The notes below the pieces were generated by a model. That model saw only the letters and a list, made by a program, of their open reading frames with translations. It made no database searches and was not told the origin of the DNA. Both the position numbers and the translations under genes were made by a program. This document shows positions 20,638-28,216 of a stretch of DNA of 50,067 nucleotides, one piece after another. The stretch lies in contig JAGXGW010000066.1 in assembly GCA_024636555.1 (NCBI GenBank), positions 1-50,067 of the forward strand, in the 5' to 3' direction. The stretch's first letter is position 1, and each line of letters starts with the position of its first letter. Source of the DNA: Paracoccaceae bacterium. Lineage in GTDB: Bacteria > Pseudomonadota > Alphaproteobacteria > Rhodobacterales > Rhodobacteraceae.

Positions 20638-21814
20638 GGCTGAGCCTTGGTTGTCGATCATCGGTCTGGGCGAGGATGGACTGGCGGGCCTGTCCGGCGC
20701 AAGCCGTGCCGCGCTTGACGGCGCGGAAATCGTCTTTGGCGCGCCGCGCCATCTGGAACTGGCGCAGGCGGAGGCGAGGGGGCAGGCATGGCCGGTGCCA
20801 TTCGATCTGTCGCCTTTGCTGGCGCGGCGCGGCACACGCGTAGCGATGCTCGTGTCGGGCGATCCGTTCTGGTTTGGCGCGGGCGGATCGATAACTGTGC
20901 ATCTGTCGCCCGCCGAATGGCGCGCCTATCCGGTGGCGGGGACAGTCTCGCTGGTGGCTGCAAGGCTCGGCTGGCGGCTGGAGGAGGTGATCTGCCTTGG
21001 CCTGCATGCCGCGCCTTTCGCGCGGCTGCGCCCTGTTCTGGCGCGCGGCGTGCGGGTGATCTGCACCCTGCGAGATGGCGCAGCGGTGGCGGAACTGGGC
21101 GCCTGGCTTGACGACAACGGCTTTGCCGCCACTCGGGTGACGGTCTGCGAGGCATTGGGCGGGCCGCGCGAAAGGCTGCGGGCAGGCACCGCTTGGGACG
21201 ATGTAGCGGCCCCCGTGGCCGTGGCGCTGGACGGGGCTGACCTGCCGCTGGATGCCGGATTGCCGCGCGCCTCCGGCCTGCCGGACGATCTGTTCCGGCA
21301 TGACGGGCAGATCACCAAACGGCCGGTGCGGGCGCTGACCCTTTCGGCGCTGGCCCCGCGACCGGGGCAGGTGCTGTGGGATATCGGCGGCGGGTCGGGG
21401 TCGATCTCTGTCGAATGGTGTCTGGCGGGCGGTGTCGCGCATTGCATCGAGGCGAAGGCGTCGCGCGCCGCCAATATCCGTGCCAATGCCGATGCCTTTG
21501 GCGTGGCGCACCGGCTGTCAGTGATCACCGCGCAGGCCCCTGACGGGCTGGACAGTCTGCCGTCCCCCGATGCTGTCTTCATCGGCGGCGGCGGTGATAC
21601 CTCACTCTACGAGGCGCTGTGGCCGCTTCTGCCCGTCGGTTGCCGCATTGTCGCCAATGGCGTCACGCTGGAGACCGAGGCCGTTTTGGCGCAATGTCAC
21701 GCGCGCCACGGCGGGCATCTGCTGCGGGTCGATCTGGCCGAGGCCACGTCACTGGGCGGCTTTCGTGGCTGGACAGCGGCGCGCCCCGTGGTGCAATGGA
21801 GTGTCACGAGATGA
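20636..21814 (+). CDS. cobL: Precorrin-6B C5,15-methyltransferase (decarboxylating), CbiE-CbiT fusion
   Basis: The 392-residue CobL carries out two methylations (C-5, C-15) and a decarboxylation, yielding precorrin-8X. The N-terminal half is a CbiE-type methyltransferase (IIGLGEDGLAGLS, LVSGDPFWFGAGG). The C-terminal half is a CbiT-type Rossmann methyltransferase (LWDIGGGSGSISVEW, FIGGGGD). The ATG at 20636 follows AGAAGGA at workable spacing, and nearly all of its leader region lies in the antisense cobK gene. The 3' end lies in a 14-bp tandem repeat that links it to cobE. Confidence 0.95.
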   Translation: MAEPWLSIIGLGEDGLAGLSGASRAALDGAEIVFGAPRHLELAQAEARGQAWPVPFDLSPLLARRGTRVAMLVSGDPFWFGAGGSITVHLSPAEWRAYPVAGTVSLVAARLGWRLEEVICLGLHAAPFARLRPVLARGVRVICTLRDGAAVAELGAWLDDNGFAATRVTVCEALGGPRERLRAGTAWDDVAAPVAVALDGADLPLDAGLPRASGLPDDLFRHDGQITKRPVRALTLSALAPRPGQVLWDIGGGSGSISVEWCLAGGVAHCIEAKASRAANIRANADAFGVAHRLSVITAQAPDGLDSLPSPDAVFIGGGGDTSLYEALWPLLPVGCRIVANGVTLETEAVLAQCHARHGGHLLRVDLAEATSLGGFRGWTAARPVVQWSVTR

Positions 21815-21842
21815 GTGTCACAATATGAGTGGGTCGAGATGA
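21801..21842. repeat. Three tandem 14-bp repeats at the cobL/cobE junction
   Basis: Three consecutive 14-base units start at 21801, 21815 and 21829: GTGTCACGAGATGA, GTGTCACAATATGA and GTGGGTCGAGATGA. Units 2 and 3 match unit 1 at 12 and 11 of 14 positions. Each unit ends in ATGA. The cobL stop is the TGA of unit 1, and the cobE start is the ATG of unit 3. Because 14 is not a multiple of three, the three ATGs fall in three different frames. Confidence 0.85.
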
Positions 21843-22207
21843 GGGTCGCAGGTTTGGGCTTCCGCTCCGGTACAACCGTCGAGGCATTGCGCGCAGCGCT
21901 TGAGGCCGTCGAGGCGCAGGGCGGGCCTGTCGATGCGCTGGCGACCTTGCCCGCCAAAGCCTGCGCGCTGCCGTTGCGGACGCTGGCGGCGGAACGCGGC
22001 TTGCCTGTCCATGCGGTTGCGGTGCACGGGGTGGTGACGCCCACGCAATCGGCGCGGATCATGGCGCTGCATGGCACCGGATCAGTGGCCGAGGCGGCAG
22101 CGCTGGCCTGCGCCGGGGCAGGGGCGCGGCTTGTCATGGAACGTGTCGCCTCGCCGGATGGAATGGTGACCTGCGCCGTGGCGCAAGGCGAAGGAGAGAC
22201 GGCATGA
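21839..22207 (+). CDS. cobE: Cobalamin biosynthesis protein CobE (CbiG C-terminal domain type)
   Basis: The 122-residue protein matches the small CobE/CbiG-C family: [21 protein letters not shown], then a central [14 protein letters not shown], and a late [11 protein letters not shown]. In aerobic bacteria CobE is a short stand-alone protein whose exact role is unclear; the related CbiG opens the ring lactone in the anaerobic route. The start could be the ATG at 21839 or a GTG at 21815 that adds eight residues encoded by the repeat; family length favours the ATG. Its stop overlaps the cobM start. Confidence 0.88.
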   Translation: MRVAGLGFRSGTTVEALRAALEAVEAQGGPVDALATLPAKACALPLRTLAAERGLPVHAVAVHGVVTPTQSARIMALHGTGSVAEAAALACAGAGARLVMERVASPDGMVTCAVAQGEGETA

Positions 22208-22983
22208 CGGTTCATTTCATCGGTGCAGGCCCCGGTGCCCCCGATCTGATCACCCTGCGCGGGCGCGACCTGATCGCAGCCTGCCCTGTCTGTCTTTACG
22301 CAGGCAGTCTGGTGCCCGACGCGCTGCTGTCGCATTGCCCCGAAGGCGCGCGCGTCGTGAATACCGCATCATTGAGTCTTGACGAGATCATGGCCGAGAT
22401 ACAGGCCGCCGACAGCGCGGGCCATGATGTGGCGCGGCTGCATTCGGGCGATCTGTCGGTCTGGTCGGCAATGGGCGAGCAGTTGCGCCGCCTGCGGGCC
22501 TTGGGCATCGCCTATGACGTGACGCCGGGTGTGCCTTCTTTCGCCGCGGCTGCGGCTGTGTTGGGCGCGGAGTTGACACTTCCCGGCGTGGCGCAATCGG
22601 TGATCCTGACGCGCACCTCCGGTCGCGCCACCTCCATGCCCGAGAATGAAAGCCTTGAAAATTTCGCCCGCACGGGGGCGACGCTGGCGATCCATCTGTC
22701 GGTGCATCTGCTGTCCGAGGTCACGGCGCGGCTGTCTCCGCATTACGGCGCGGACTGTCCGGTGGCGGTGGTGTTCCGCGCAAGCTGGCCCGACCAGCGG
22801 GTGATCCGCGCGACGCTTGAAACGCTGGACCCCGCCATCGGTGAGGGGGAGCGGACCGCCCTGATCCTCGTGGGTCACGCTATTGGCGCCGAGGATTTCG
22901 ACGAAAGCCGCCTCTATGCTGGCGATTATGACCGTCGCTACCGCCCCGTGGGCACCAACCCCCGTTTTCCGGACAGCGCATGA
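22204..22983 (+). CDS. cobM: Precorrin-4 C11-methyltransferase
   Basis: The 259-residue CobM/CbiF methylates precorrin-4 at C-11. The SAM loop [13 protein letters not shown], the YAGSLVP segment, [15 protein letters not shown], the [13 protein letters not shown] loop and the [15 protein letters not shown] motif are all family hallmarks. The start overlaps the cobE stop (ATGA), and the stop overlaps the cobB start. It is in the middle of a tightly coupled gene string. Confidence 0.97.
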   Translation: MTVHFIGAGPGAPDLITLRGRDLIAACPVCLYAGSLVPDALLSHCPEGARVVNTASLSLDEIMAEIQAADSAGHDVARLHSGDLSVWSAMGEQLRRLRALGIAYDVTPGVPSFAAAAAVLGAELTLPGVAQSVILTRTSGRATSMPENESLENFARTGATLAIHLSVHLLSEVTARLSPHYGADCPVAVVFRASWPDQRVIRATLETLDPAIGEGERTALILVGHAIGAEDFDESRLYAGDYDRRYRPVGTNPRFPDSA

Positions 22984-24344
22984 TGCAGGCTACAGAGCTT
23001 CCACCCGGCATCCTGATTTCCGCGCCCGCCTCCGGCACCGGCAAAACCACGGTGACGCTGGGGCTGCTGGCGGCGTTCCGCGCCCAAGGGCTGACGGTGC
23101 AGCCCTTCAAAAGCGGGCCGGATTATATCGATCCCGCATTTCATGCGGCGGCTGCGGGGCGCGTTTCGGTCAATCTGGACAGTTGGTCGATGACCGAGGC
23201 GCGCATCCGGCGGCTGGCGACGCAGGCGCAAGGGGCCGATCTGGTCGTGGCCGAAGGGTCGATGGGCCTGTTTGACGGTGTTGCGATCCCCGGCGAGGCG
23301 GTCAACGGGGCCAGCGCCGATGTGGCGACCCTGATGGGCTGGCCGGTGATCGTGGTGCTGGATGTCTCGGGGCAGGCGCAGACAGCGGCGGCGGTGGCCT
23401 ATGGCATGGCGCACTTCCGCAAGGGGCTGAACGTGGCAGGGGTGATCCTGAACAAGGTCGCCTCGCCCCGTCACGAGGCGCTGATCCGTGTGGGCATGGA
23501 GGCGGCGGGCCTTAAGGTTCTGGGCGCGCTGCCACGCAAAGCCGAGATTGCCCTGCCGGAGCGGCATCTGGGACTGGTGCAGGCCGAGGAACTGCCACGG
23601 CTGGAGGCGATACTGGCCGAGGCTGCGGCCTTCGTGTCGGCCCATTGCGACCTTGATGCGATCCGCGCTGTGGCGGCCAGCCATGCGGCGCAGACAGAAG
23701 GCCTCGTGCCCCCGATCCCCGCACCCGGAGAGCGGATCGCGCTGGCCCGCGATGCGGCGTTCTCCTTCGTCTATCCGCATCTGCTGGAAGAGTGGCACGC
23801 GCAGGGCGCAACTGTCCTGCCGTTCTCGCCACTGGCCGATGAGGCGCCTGATCCATCCGCAACCGTCTGCTGGTTGCCGGGGGGCTATCCCGAACTGCAT
23901 GCCGCAAGGCTGAGCGCGGCGACGACGTTCCGCGCGGGATTGAGACAATTCGCGCAGACCCGTCCGGTGCATGGCGAATGCGGTGGCTACATGACATTGG
24001 GGCAGGGCTTGGTCTCGGCCGATGGCACGCGGCACGAGATGGTCGGGCTGCTGGGGCTGGAGACGAGCTTTGCCAAGCGGCGGATGCATCTCGGCTACCG
24101 GCTGGCCCGCCCGCATCTGGACTTTCCGGGGCTTGCGGCAGGCACGGCGCTGCGCGGGCATGAATTCCACTATGCCTCGATCCTGTCGCAACCCGACGAC
24201 GCATTGGCTGCGGTCACGGATGCCAACGGGTTGGCCGTTCCGGAGACCGGCTCCTACCGGATGACGCAAGGCGGCGGTTGCGTCAGCGGCACCTTCTTCC
24301 ATCTGATCGCCCCCGCCACCGTTATTTCCGAGAGCGCGTCATGA
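22980..24344 (+). CDS. cobB: Hydrogenobyrinic acid a,c-diamide synthase
   Basis: The 454-residue CobB amidates the a and c side chains of hydrogenobyrinic acid with glutamine and ATP, giving the substrate of the CobNST chelatase. The N-terminal domain has the P-loop [31 protein letters not shown] and [11 protein letters not shown]. The C-terminal glutaminase domain has [11 protein letters not shown] and the nucleophile Cys in [11 protein letters not shown], then LGYR and GHEFHY. Two ATG codons are adjacent at the start; either is possible. It overlaps cobM upstream and cobA downstream. Confidence 0.97.
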   Translation: MMQATELPPGILISAPASGTGKTTVTLGLLAAFRAQGLTVQPFKSGPDYIDPAFHAAAAGRVSVNLDSWSMTEARIRRLATQAQGADLVVAEGSMGLFDGVAIPGEAVNGASADVATLMGWPVIVVLDVSGQAQTAAAVAYGMAHFRKGLNVAGVILNKVASPRHEALIRVGMEAAGLKVLGALPRKAEIALPERHLGLVQAEELPRLEAILAEAAAFVSAHCDLDAIRAVAASHAAQTEGLVPPIPAPGERIALARDAAFSFVYPHLLEEWHAQGATVLPFSPLADEAPDPSATVCWLPGGYPELHAARLSAATTFRAGLRQFAQTRPVHGECGGYMTLGQGLVSADGTRHEMVGLLGLETSFAKRRMHLGYRLARPHLDFPGLAAGTALRGHEFHYASILSQPDDALAAVTDANGLAVPETGSYRMTQGGGCVSGTFFHLIAPATVISESAS

Positions 24345-25060
24345 CCGGCTTCGTCTCTTTCGTCTCCTCCGGGCCGGGTGATCCGGAACTTTTGACCCTC
24401 AAGGCGGTCAACCGTCTGGGCAAGGCCGACATCATCCTGTTCGACGATCTGTCATCCGGCCCGATCCTCACCCATGCGGGGCCGCAATCCGAACTGATCG
24501 CCGTGGGCAAGCGCGCCGGTCGGCCCTCGCCCAAACAGGACCACGTCAGCCGCCTGCTGGTGGAACACGCGATGACGGGCGCACAGGTGGTGCGGCTCAA
24601 ATCCGGCGACAGCGGGATTTTCGGGCGGCTGGAGGAAGAGATCGTGGCGCTGGTCGCGGCCGGAATCCCCTACGAGATCATCCCCGGCGTGCCATCGGCC
24701 TGTGCGGCGGCCGCAGCCGCCTGCATCCCGCTGACACGCCGCCTGACCGCGCGGCGGGTGCAGTTCATCACCGGCGCGGATGTGTCGGGCCAGTTGCCGG
24801 GTGATCTGAACTGGGCCGCGTTGGCCGATCCGCTGGCCACGACCGTTGTGTTCATGGGCAAGCGGACATTTCCCGCGCTTGTGGCCGATCTCATCAAGCA
24901 CGGCATGCCCGCCGACACGCCGGCTTTGCTGGCCGAAGCGGTCAGCCACGCGCATCAGAACCTGCACCGTACCACCATCGCGGAACTGGCCGCCACGTTG
25001 GCAGAGGCGCGCAGCGACCAGCCCGCGCTGATCCTCTATGGCCCGCTTGCGGAGTTCTGA
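24341..25060 (+). CDS. cobA: Uroporphyrinogen III C-methyltransferase (SUMT)
   Basis: The 239-residue CobA adds methyl groups at C-2 and C-7 of uroporphyrinogen III, the entry step to cobalamin and sirohaem. Motifs include SSGPGDPELLTLKAVNRL, ILFDDLSSGPIL, VGKRAGRPSPKQD and VRLKSGDSGIFGRLEEE, with VVFMGKRT late in the chain. It lacks the CysG-type dehydrogenase/chelatase domain, so it is a stand-alone SUMT. Its Asp in LKSGDSG and Ser in RAGRPSPKQ slightly differ from the most common LKGGDPF and KRAGxHxxPQ patterns. The ATG overlaps the cobB stop. It closes the operon led by riboswitch 1. Confidence 0.95.
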   Translation: MTGFVSFVSSGPGDPELLTLKAVNRLGKADIILFDDLSSGPILTHAGPQSELIAVGKRAGRPSPKQDHVSRLLVEHAMTGAQVVRLKSGDSGIFGRLEEEIVALVAAGIPYEIIPGVPSACAAAAAACIPLTRRLTARRVQFITGADVSGQLPGDLNWAALADPLATTVVFMGKRTFPALVADLIKHGMPADTPALLAEAVSHAHQNLHRTTIAELAATLAEARSDQPALILYGPLAEF

Positions 25061-25169
25061 GACCCAACGGTCTTAAAGGTTAAACGCGTCGCGCCGGGCG
25101 ATGCTGCGTTCCACCCCGCAAATGTCGCCTACAGACTTGACCGATGCCATGGATGGGCGCAAAAGCGTC

Positions 25170-25366
25170 TGATCAAGGTGCCCTGATCCGGATAGGAAAG
25201 GGGCTGAAACGGGAATGAGGAAGGGCGGACCAAATCGCGGCGCCCCTCCCTCAGCCGCCCCCGCGACTGTCAGCGGAAAGCGGTCATTCGATATGCCACT
25301 GGCCAATCACCGGGCCGGGAAGGTGAATGATCGTGACGACCCGCCAGCCAGGAGACCGGCCTTGTC
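25170..25366 (+). promoter_or_regulatory. Cobalamin riboswitch 2 (leads the CbiM-like gene)
   Basis: The plus strand repeats the B12 riboswitch signature. GGTGCC lies at 25177, followed by a GGGAAT segment, core GCCGCCCCCGCGACTGT, GCCACTGG, GGGAAGG, and the B12 box reading AGCCAGGAGACCGGCC near 25346-25361. It lies in the 350-base gap after cobA, 45 bases before the CbiM-like gene. It should repress cobalt uptake when adenosylcobalamin is abundant. Sequence between the core elements differs from riboswitch 1, so this is not a recent copy. Confidence 0.95.
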
Positions 25367-25410
25367 ACATCAACCCATCCGCCGTCGGGTGTGACGGCAA
25401 GGAGACTGAC

Positions 25411-26082
25411 ATGCATATCGAACCGGGCCTCGTCGACGGGGCAAAAATCACTCTAAGCTACGCAACAGCAGCCGCAGCAGGGGCCACAGGCCTGTGGTAT
25501 GCGCGCCACGCCATCATGCAGCGCGGCATGCCCTCGCTCGTGACCCGCAGCGCGCTCGCGGCTGTCCTGACCTTCGTTTTCTTCGAGGTTCTGCCGACCT
25601 TCCCCGTCGGCGTGTCGGAGGTGCACTTCATCCTCGGCTCGACCCTGTTCCTGATCCTCGGGGCGGGGCCATCCGCAATCGGCCTTGTGCTGGGCCTGCT
25701 CATTCAGGGCATGTTCTTCTCGCCGTCCGACATGCCGCAATTCGCGATGAACATGACCACGCTGCTGGTGCCGCTTTTCGCGCTGACCATGCTGGCACGT
25801 CGGATCATCGCGCCGCAGACGGCCTATGTGGACCTGAAATACAGCCAGGTTCTGGCGCTCTCGGCCTGCTATCAGGGCGGTGTGGTGGCATGGGTCGCGT
25901 TCTGGGCGATCTACGGCATGGGCAGCGAGGCGATCGCGCCTGTCGGCACCTTCGCGCTGGCCTATCTGGGCGTGATCCTGCTTGAGCCACTGGTCGATCT
26001 GGCCGTTCTGGCGGGTGCCAAGGCCCTGCGCGGCAAGACACCGCCGCCATTCGTGACGTCACGCCTTTACGCCGCAGCGTGA
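25411..26082 (+). CDS. CbiM-like cobalt transport permease (stand-alone)
   Basis: The 223-residue membrane protein begins MHIEPGLVDGAKI. The Met-His N-terminus recalls the CbiM/NikM metal-binding N-terminus (MHI.(D/E)G). About six to seven hydrophobic helices follow, including VLTFVFFEVLPTF and a Gly-rich helix around FLILGAGPSAIGLVLGLLIQGMF, with a conserved VHFILG segment. The ATG at 25411 follows AAGGAGA with ideal spacing. In ECF cobalt transporters CbiM works with CbiN, a CbiQ transmembrane subunit and a CbiO ATPase; none is encoded here. The B12 riboswitch just upstream supports a cobalt role. Whether it works alone or with distant subunits cannot be told. Confidence 0.82.
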   Translation: MHIEPGLVDGAKITLSYATAAAAGATGLWYARHAIMQRGMPSLVTRSALAAVLTFVFFEVLPTFPVGVSEVHFILGSTLFLILGAGPSAIGLVLGLLIQGMFFSPSDMPQFAMNMTTLLVPLFALTMLARRIIAPQTAYVDLKYSQVLALSACYQGGVVAWVAFWAIYGMGSEAIAPVGTFALAYLGVILLEPLVDLAVLAGAKALRGKTPPPFVTSRLYAAA

Positions 26083-26102
26083 TCTGATCCAATAAGACAA
26101 CA

Positions 26103-26137
26103 GGGCGCGATCCGCCGGGTCGCGCCCTTGTTATTTC
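26103..26137 (+). terminator. Intrinsic terminator after the CbiM-like gene
   Basis: GGGCGCGA (26103-26110) and TCGCGCCC (26120-26127) form a perfect 8-bp GC-rich stem with a 9-base loop, followed by TTGTTATTT. This is a standard rho-independent terminator. It separates the riboswitch-controlled CbiM-like gene from cobF. Confidence 0.85.
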
Positions 26138-26164
26138 GACACTGGCCATCCAACAGGGGCGCAG

Positions 26165-26953
26165 ATGATCACGCTTTCACTGATCGGCATCGGCACGGGC
26201 AATCCGGATCATGTCACCACACAGGCGGTCAAGGCGATGAATGCCGCCGATCTGATCCTGATCCCGCTCAAGGGCGAGGACAAGGCCGACCTGGCCGGTC
26301 TGCGCCATGCGATCTGCAAGGCCTGCGTCACCAATCCCGCAACGCGGATCGAAAGCTTCGACCTGCCCGTGCGCGACCCTGCGACACCGGATTACCTGAC
26401 CCGTGTGAACGACTGGCATGGCGCCATCGCCGAGGTCTGGCAGGCGCGCATCGTGGCGCATCTGGAACAGGGCGGCGGGCCGCATGTCGCGCTGCTGGTC
26501 TGGGGCGATCCCTCGCTGTACGACAGCACGCTCCGGATCGCAGAGCGTATCGGTCGGCACATGCCGCTGACCCTCAAGGTCGTTCCCGGCATCACCGCAA
26601 TTCAGGCGCTGTGTGCCGCGCATGCCATCCCGCTCAACGATCTGGGCGCGCCCGTGATGATTACCACAGGGCGGCAGCTGCGCGACAAGGGCTGGCCAGA
26701 TGGGGCCGGAACGGTTGTCGTCATGCTCGATGCCGGCGGCGCTTTCACAGCGCTGGATATGCCGCGCTATCACATCTGGTGGGGGGCCTATGTCGGCATG
26801 CAGAACGAGATCTGCATCGAAGGCGCGCTCGCGGATGTGGCGGAGCGGATCCGGACAGCCCGCGCGCAGGCCAAGGCCGCGCATGGCTGGATCATGGATA
26901 TCTATCTGCTGCGCGAGATTGCTGCCACGCCCGATCAAGGAGAGTCGCCATGA
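26165..26953 (+). CDS. cobF: Precorrin-6A synthase (deacetylating)
   Basis: The 262-residue CobF methylates C-1 and removes the acetyl group from precorrin-5 in the aerobic pathway. It starts with the SAM loop LIGIGTGNPDHVTTQAV, then LIPLKGEDKADL, LVWGDPSLYDSTLRI and VPGITAIQALCAAH. These are specific to CobF among the tetrapyrrole methyltransferases. AGGGG lies about 7 bases before the ATG. It is cut off from the main operon by a terminator and overlaps the rsmB-like gene by 4 bases, so the two are coupled. Confidence 0.95.
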   Translation: MITLSLIGIGTGNPDHVTTQAVKAMNAADLILIPLKGEDKADLAGLRHAICKACVTNPATRIESFDLPVRDPATPDYLTRVNDWHGAIAEVWQARIVAHLEQGGGPHVALLVWGDPSLYDSTLRIAERIGRHMPLTLKVVPGITAIQALCAAHAIPLNDLGAPVMITTGRQLRDKGWPDGAGTVVVMLDAGGAFTALDMPRYHIWWGAYVGMQNEICIEGALADVAERIRTARAQAKAAHGWIMDIYLLREIAATPDQGESP

Positions 26954-28116
26954 CACCCGCTGCCCGCATCGCTGCCGCCTGCGAGGTGCTCGACCATATC
27001 CTTGACGGTATGCCCGCCGAAAAGGCCCTGACCGGATGGGCCCGCCGCAGCCGCTTTGCCGGATCGGGCGACCGCGCCGCCCTGCGCGATCTGGTGTTCG
27101 ATGCCTTGCGCCGCAAACGCTCGTTGGCCGCCTTGGGGGGCGCGATGACCGGACGCGGGCTGATGCTGGGGCTGCTGCGGGCCGAGGGGCAGGCGGTGGA
27201 AACGGTCTTTACCGGACAGGGCCACGCGCCCGAACCGCCCAGCGAGGCCGAGATCGCGGCCGGACTCCAACCTACCCCGGGGCCGGAGGCCTGCGACATG
27301 CCCGACTGGCTCTGGCCGGATCTGCAGGCAAGCCTCGGCCCGCGCACCGAGGAGGTCGCAGCCGTGCTGCAGGCGCGCGGGCCGGTGATGCTTCGCGTCA
27401 ACCTGCGCCGGACCACGCGCGATGCGGCACAAGAGAGGCTCGCGCAGGAGGGTGTCGAGAGCCTGCCCGACGCGATCAGTGTGACCGCGCTGCGCGTCGT
27501 CTCCGGCGGGCGCCGTGTCGCACAGACAGACAGCTATCTGACGGGACTGGTCGAGCTGCAAGACGGCTCCAGCCAGGCCACGCTGGATGAGCTACGCCTG
27601 CCAAGCAGCGGAAACATATTGGATTACTGCGCGGGCGGCGGCGGCAAGGCGCTTGCGATGGCAGACCGCACAGAGGCCACGGTTTTCGCCCATGACATCC
27701 AGCCCAGCCGGATGAAAGACCTCCCCGCGCGGGCGGAGCGCGCGGGCGTGCAGATCGTAACGACGACGACCGCAGACCTGCCCGCCATAGCGCCGTTCGA
27801 TCTGGTGCTGTGCGATGCGCCTTGCAGCGGCTCGGGTGCTTGGCGGCGCGCGCCGGAGGGCAAATGGGCGCTGACCCGCGAGAGGCTCGCGGAGTTGACG
27901 GACATTCAGGACACGATCCTCGCACAGGCCGCAGCCCTTGTTGCGCCGCAAGGCACATTGGCTTTTGCCACCTGTTCTGTCCTGCGCGCCGAGAACGAGG
28001 ACCGTGTCGCGGCCTTTCTCGAAAGCCATCCGGCATGGCAGCAGATTGCGGCGCAGCGCTGGTGGCCCGGCCCCTCGGGAGACGGGTTTTTTCTCGCGCA
28101 GTTGCAGCGAAAGTGA
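26950..28116 (+). CDS. rsmB: RsmB-family rRNA (cytosine-C5)-methyltransferase
   Basis: The 388-residue protein has an N-terminal helical NusB-like region. The C-terminal SAM-dependent methyltransferase has ILDYCAGGGGKALAMA (SAM binding), LCDAPCSGSGAWRRAPEGKW (motif IV) and FATCSVLRAENEDRV (motif VI catalytic Cys). E. coli RsmB methylates C967 of 16S rRNA; the exact site for this homologue is not known. The ATG at 26950 overlaps the cobF stop. The coupling to cobF appears positional rather than functional. Confidence 0.88.
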   Translation: MTPAARIAAACEVLDHILDGMPAEKALTGWARRSRFAGSGDRAALRDLVFDALRRKRSLAALGGAMTGRGLMLGLLRAEGQAVETVFTGQGHAPEPPSEAEIAAGLQPTPGPEACDMPDWLWPDLQASLGPRTEEVAAVLQARGPVMLRVNLRRTTRDAAQERLAQEGVESLPDAISVTALRVVSGGRRVAQTDSYLTGLVELQDGSSQATLDELRLPSSGNILDYCAGGGGKALAMADRTEATVFAHDIQPSRMKDLPARAERAGVQIVTTTTADLPAIAPFDLVLCDAPCSGSGAWRRAPEGKWALTRERLAELTDIQDTILAQAAALVAPQGTLAFATCSVLRAENEDRVAAFLESHPAWQQIAAQRWWPGPSGDGFFLAQLQRK

Positions 28117-28151
28117 CGCATTTCCCGTTTTAGGTGCAAAAACGAGTAAAA

Positions 28152-28166
28152 TTAAGCTCCGGTTAG
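28152..28166. promoter_or_regulatory. Near-match to a CtrA box upstream of cckA
   Basis: TTAA-GCTCCGG-TTAG matches the alphaproteobacterial CtrA site TTAA-N7-TTAA at seven of eight defined positions. It lies about 50 bases before the cckA start. CckA feeds the ChpT-CtrA relay, so feedback control would make sense, but one imperfect site could be chance. Confidence 0.35.
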
Positions 28167-28216
28167 GATTTCCTCTGGCATCCTGAAGCTGCACGAATCG
28201 GCAATCGGGTTGTGGT

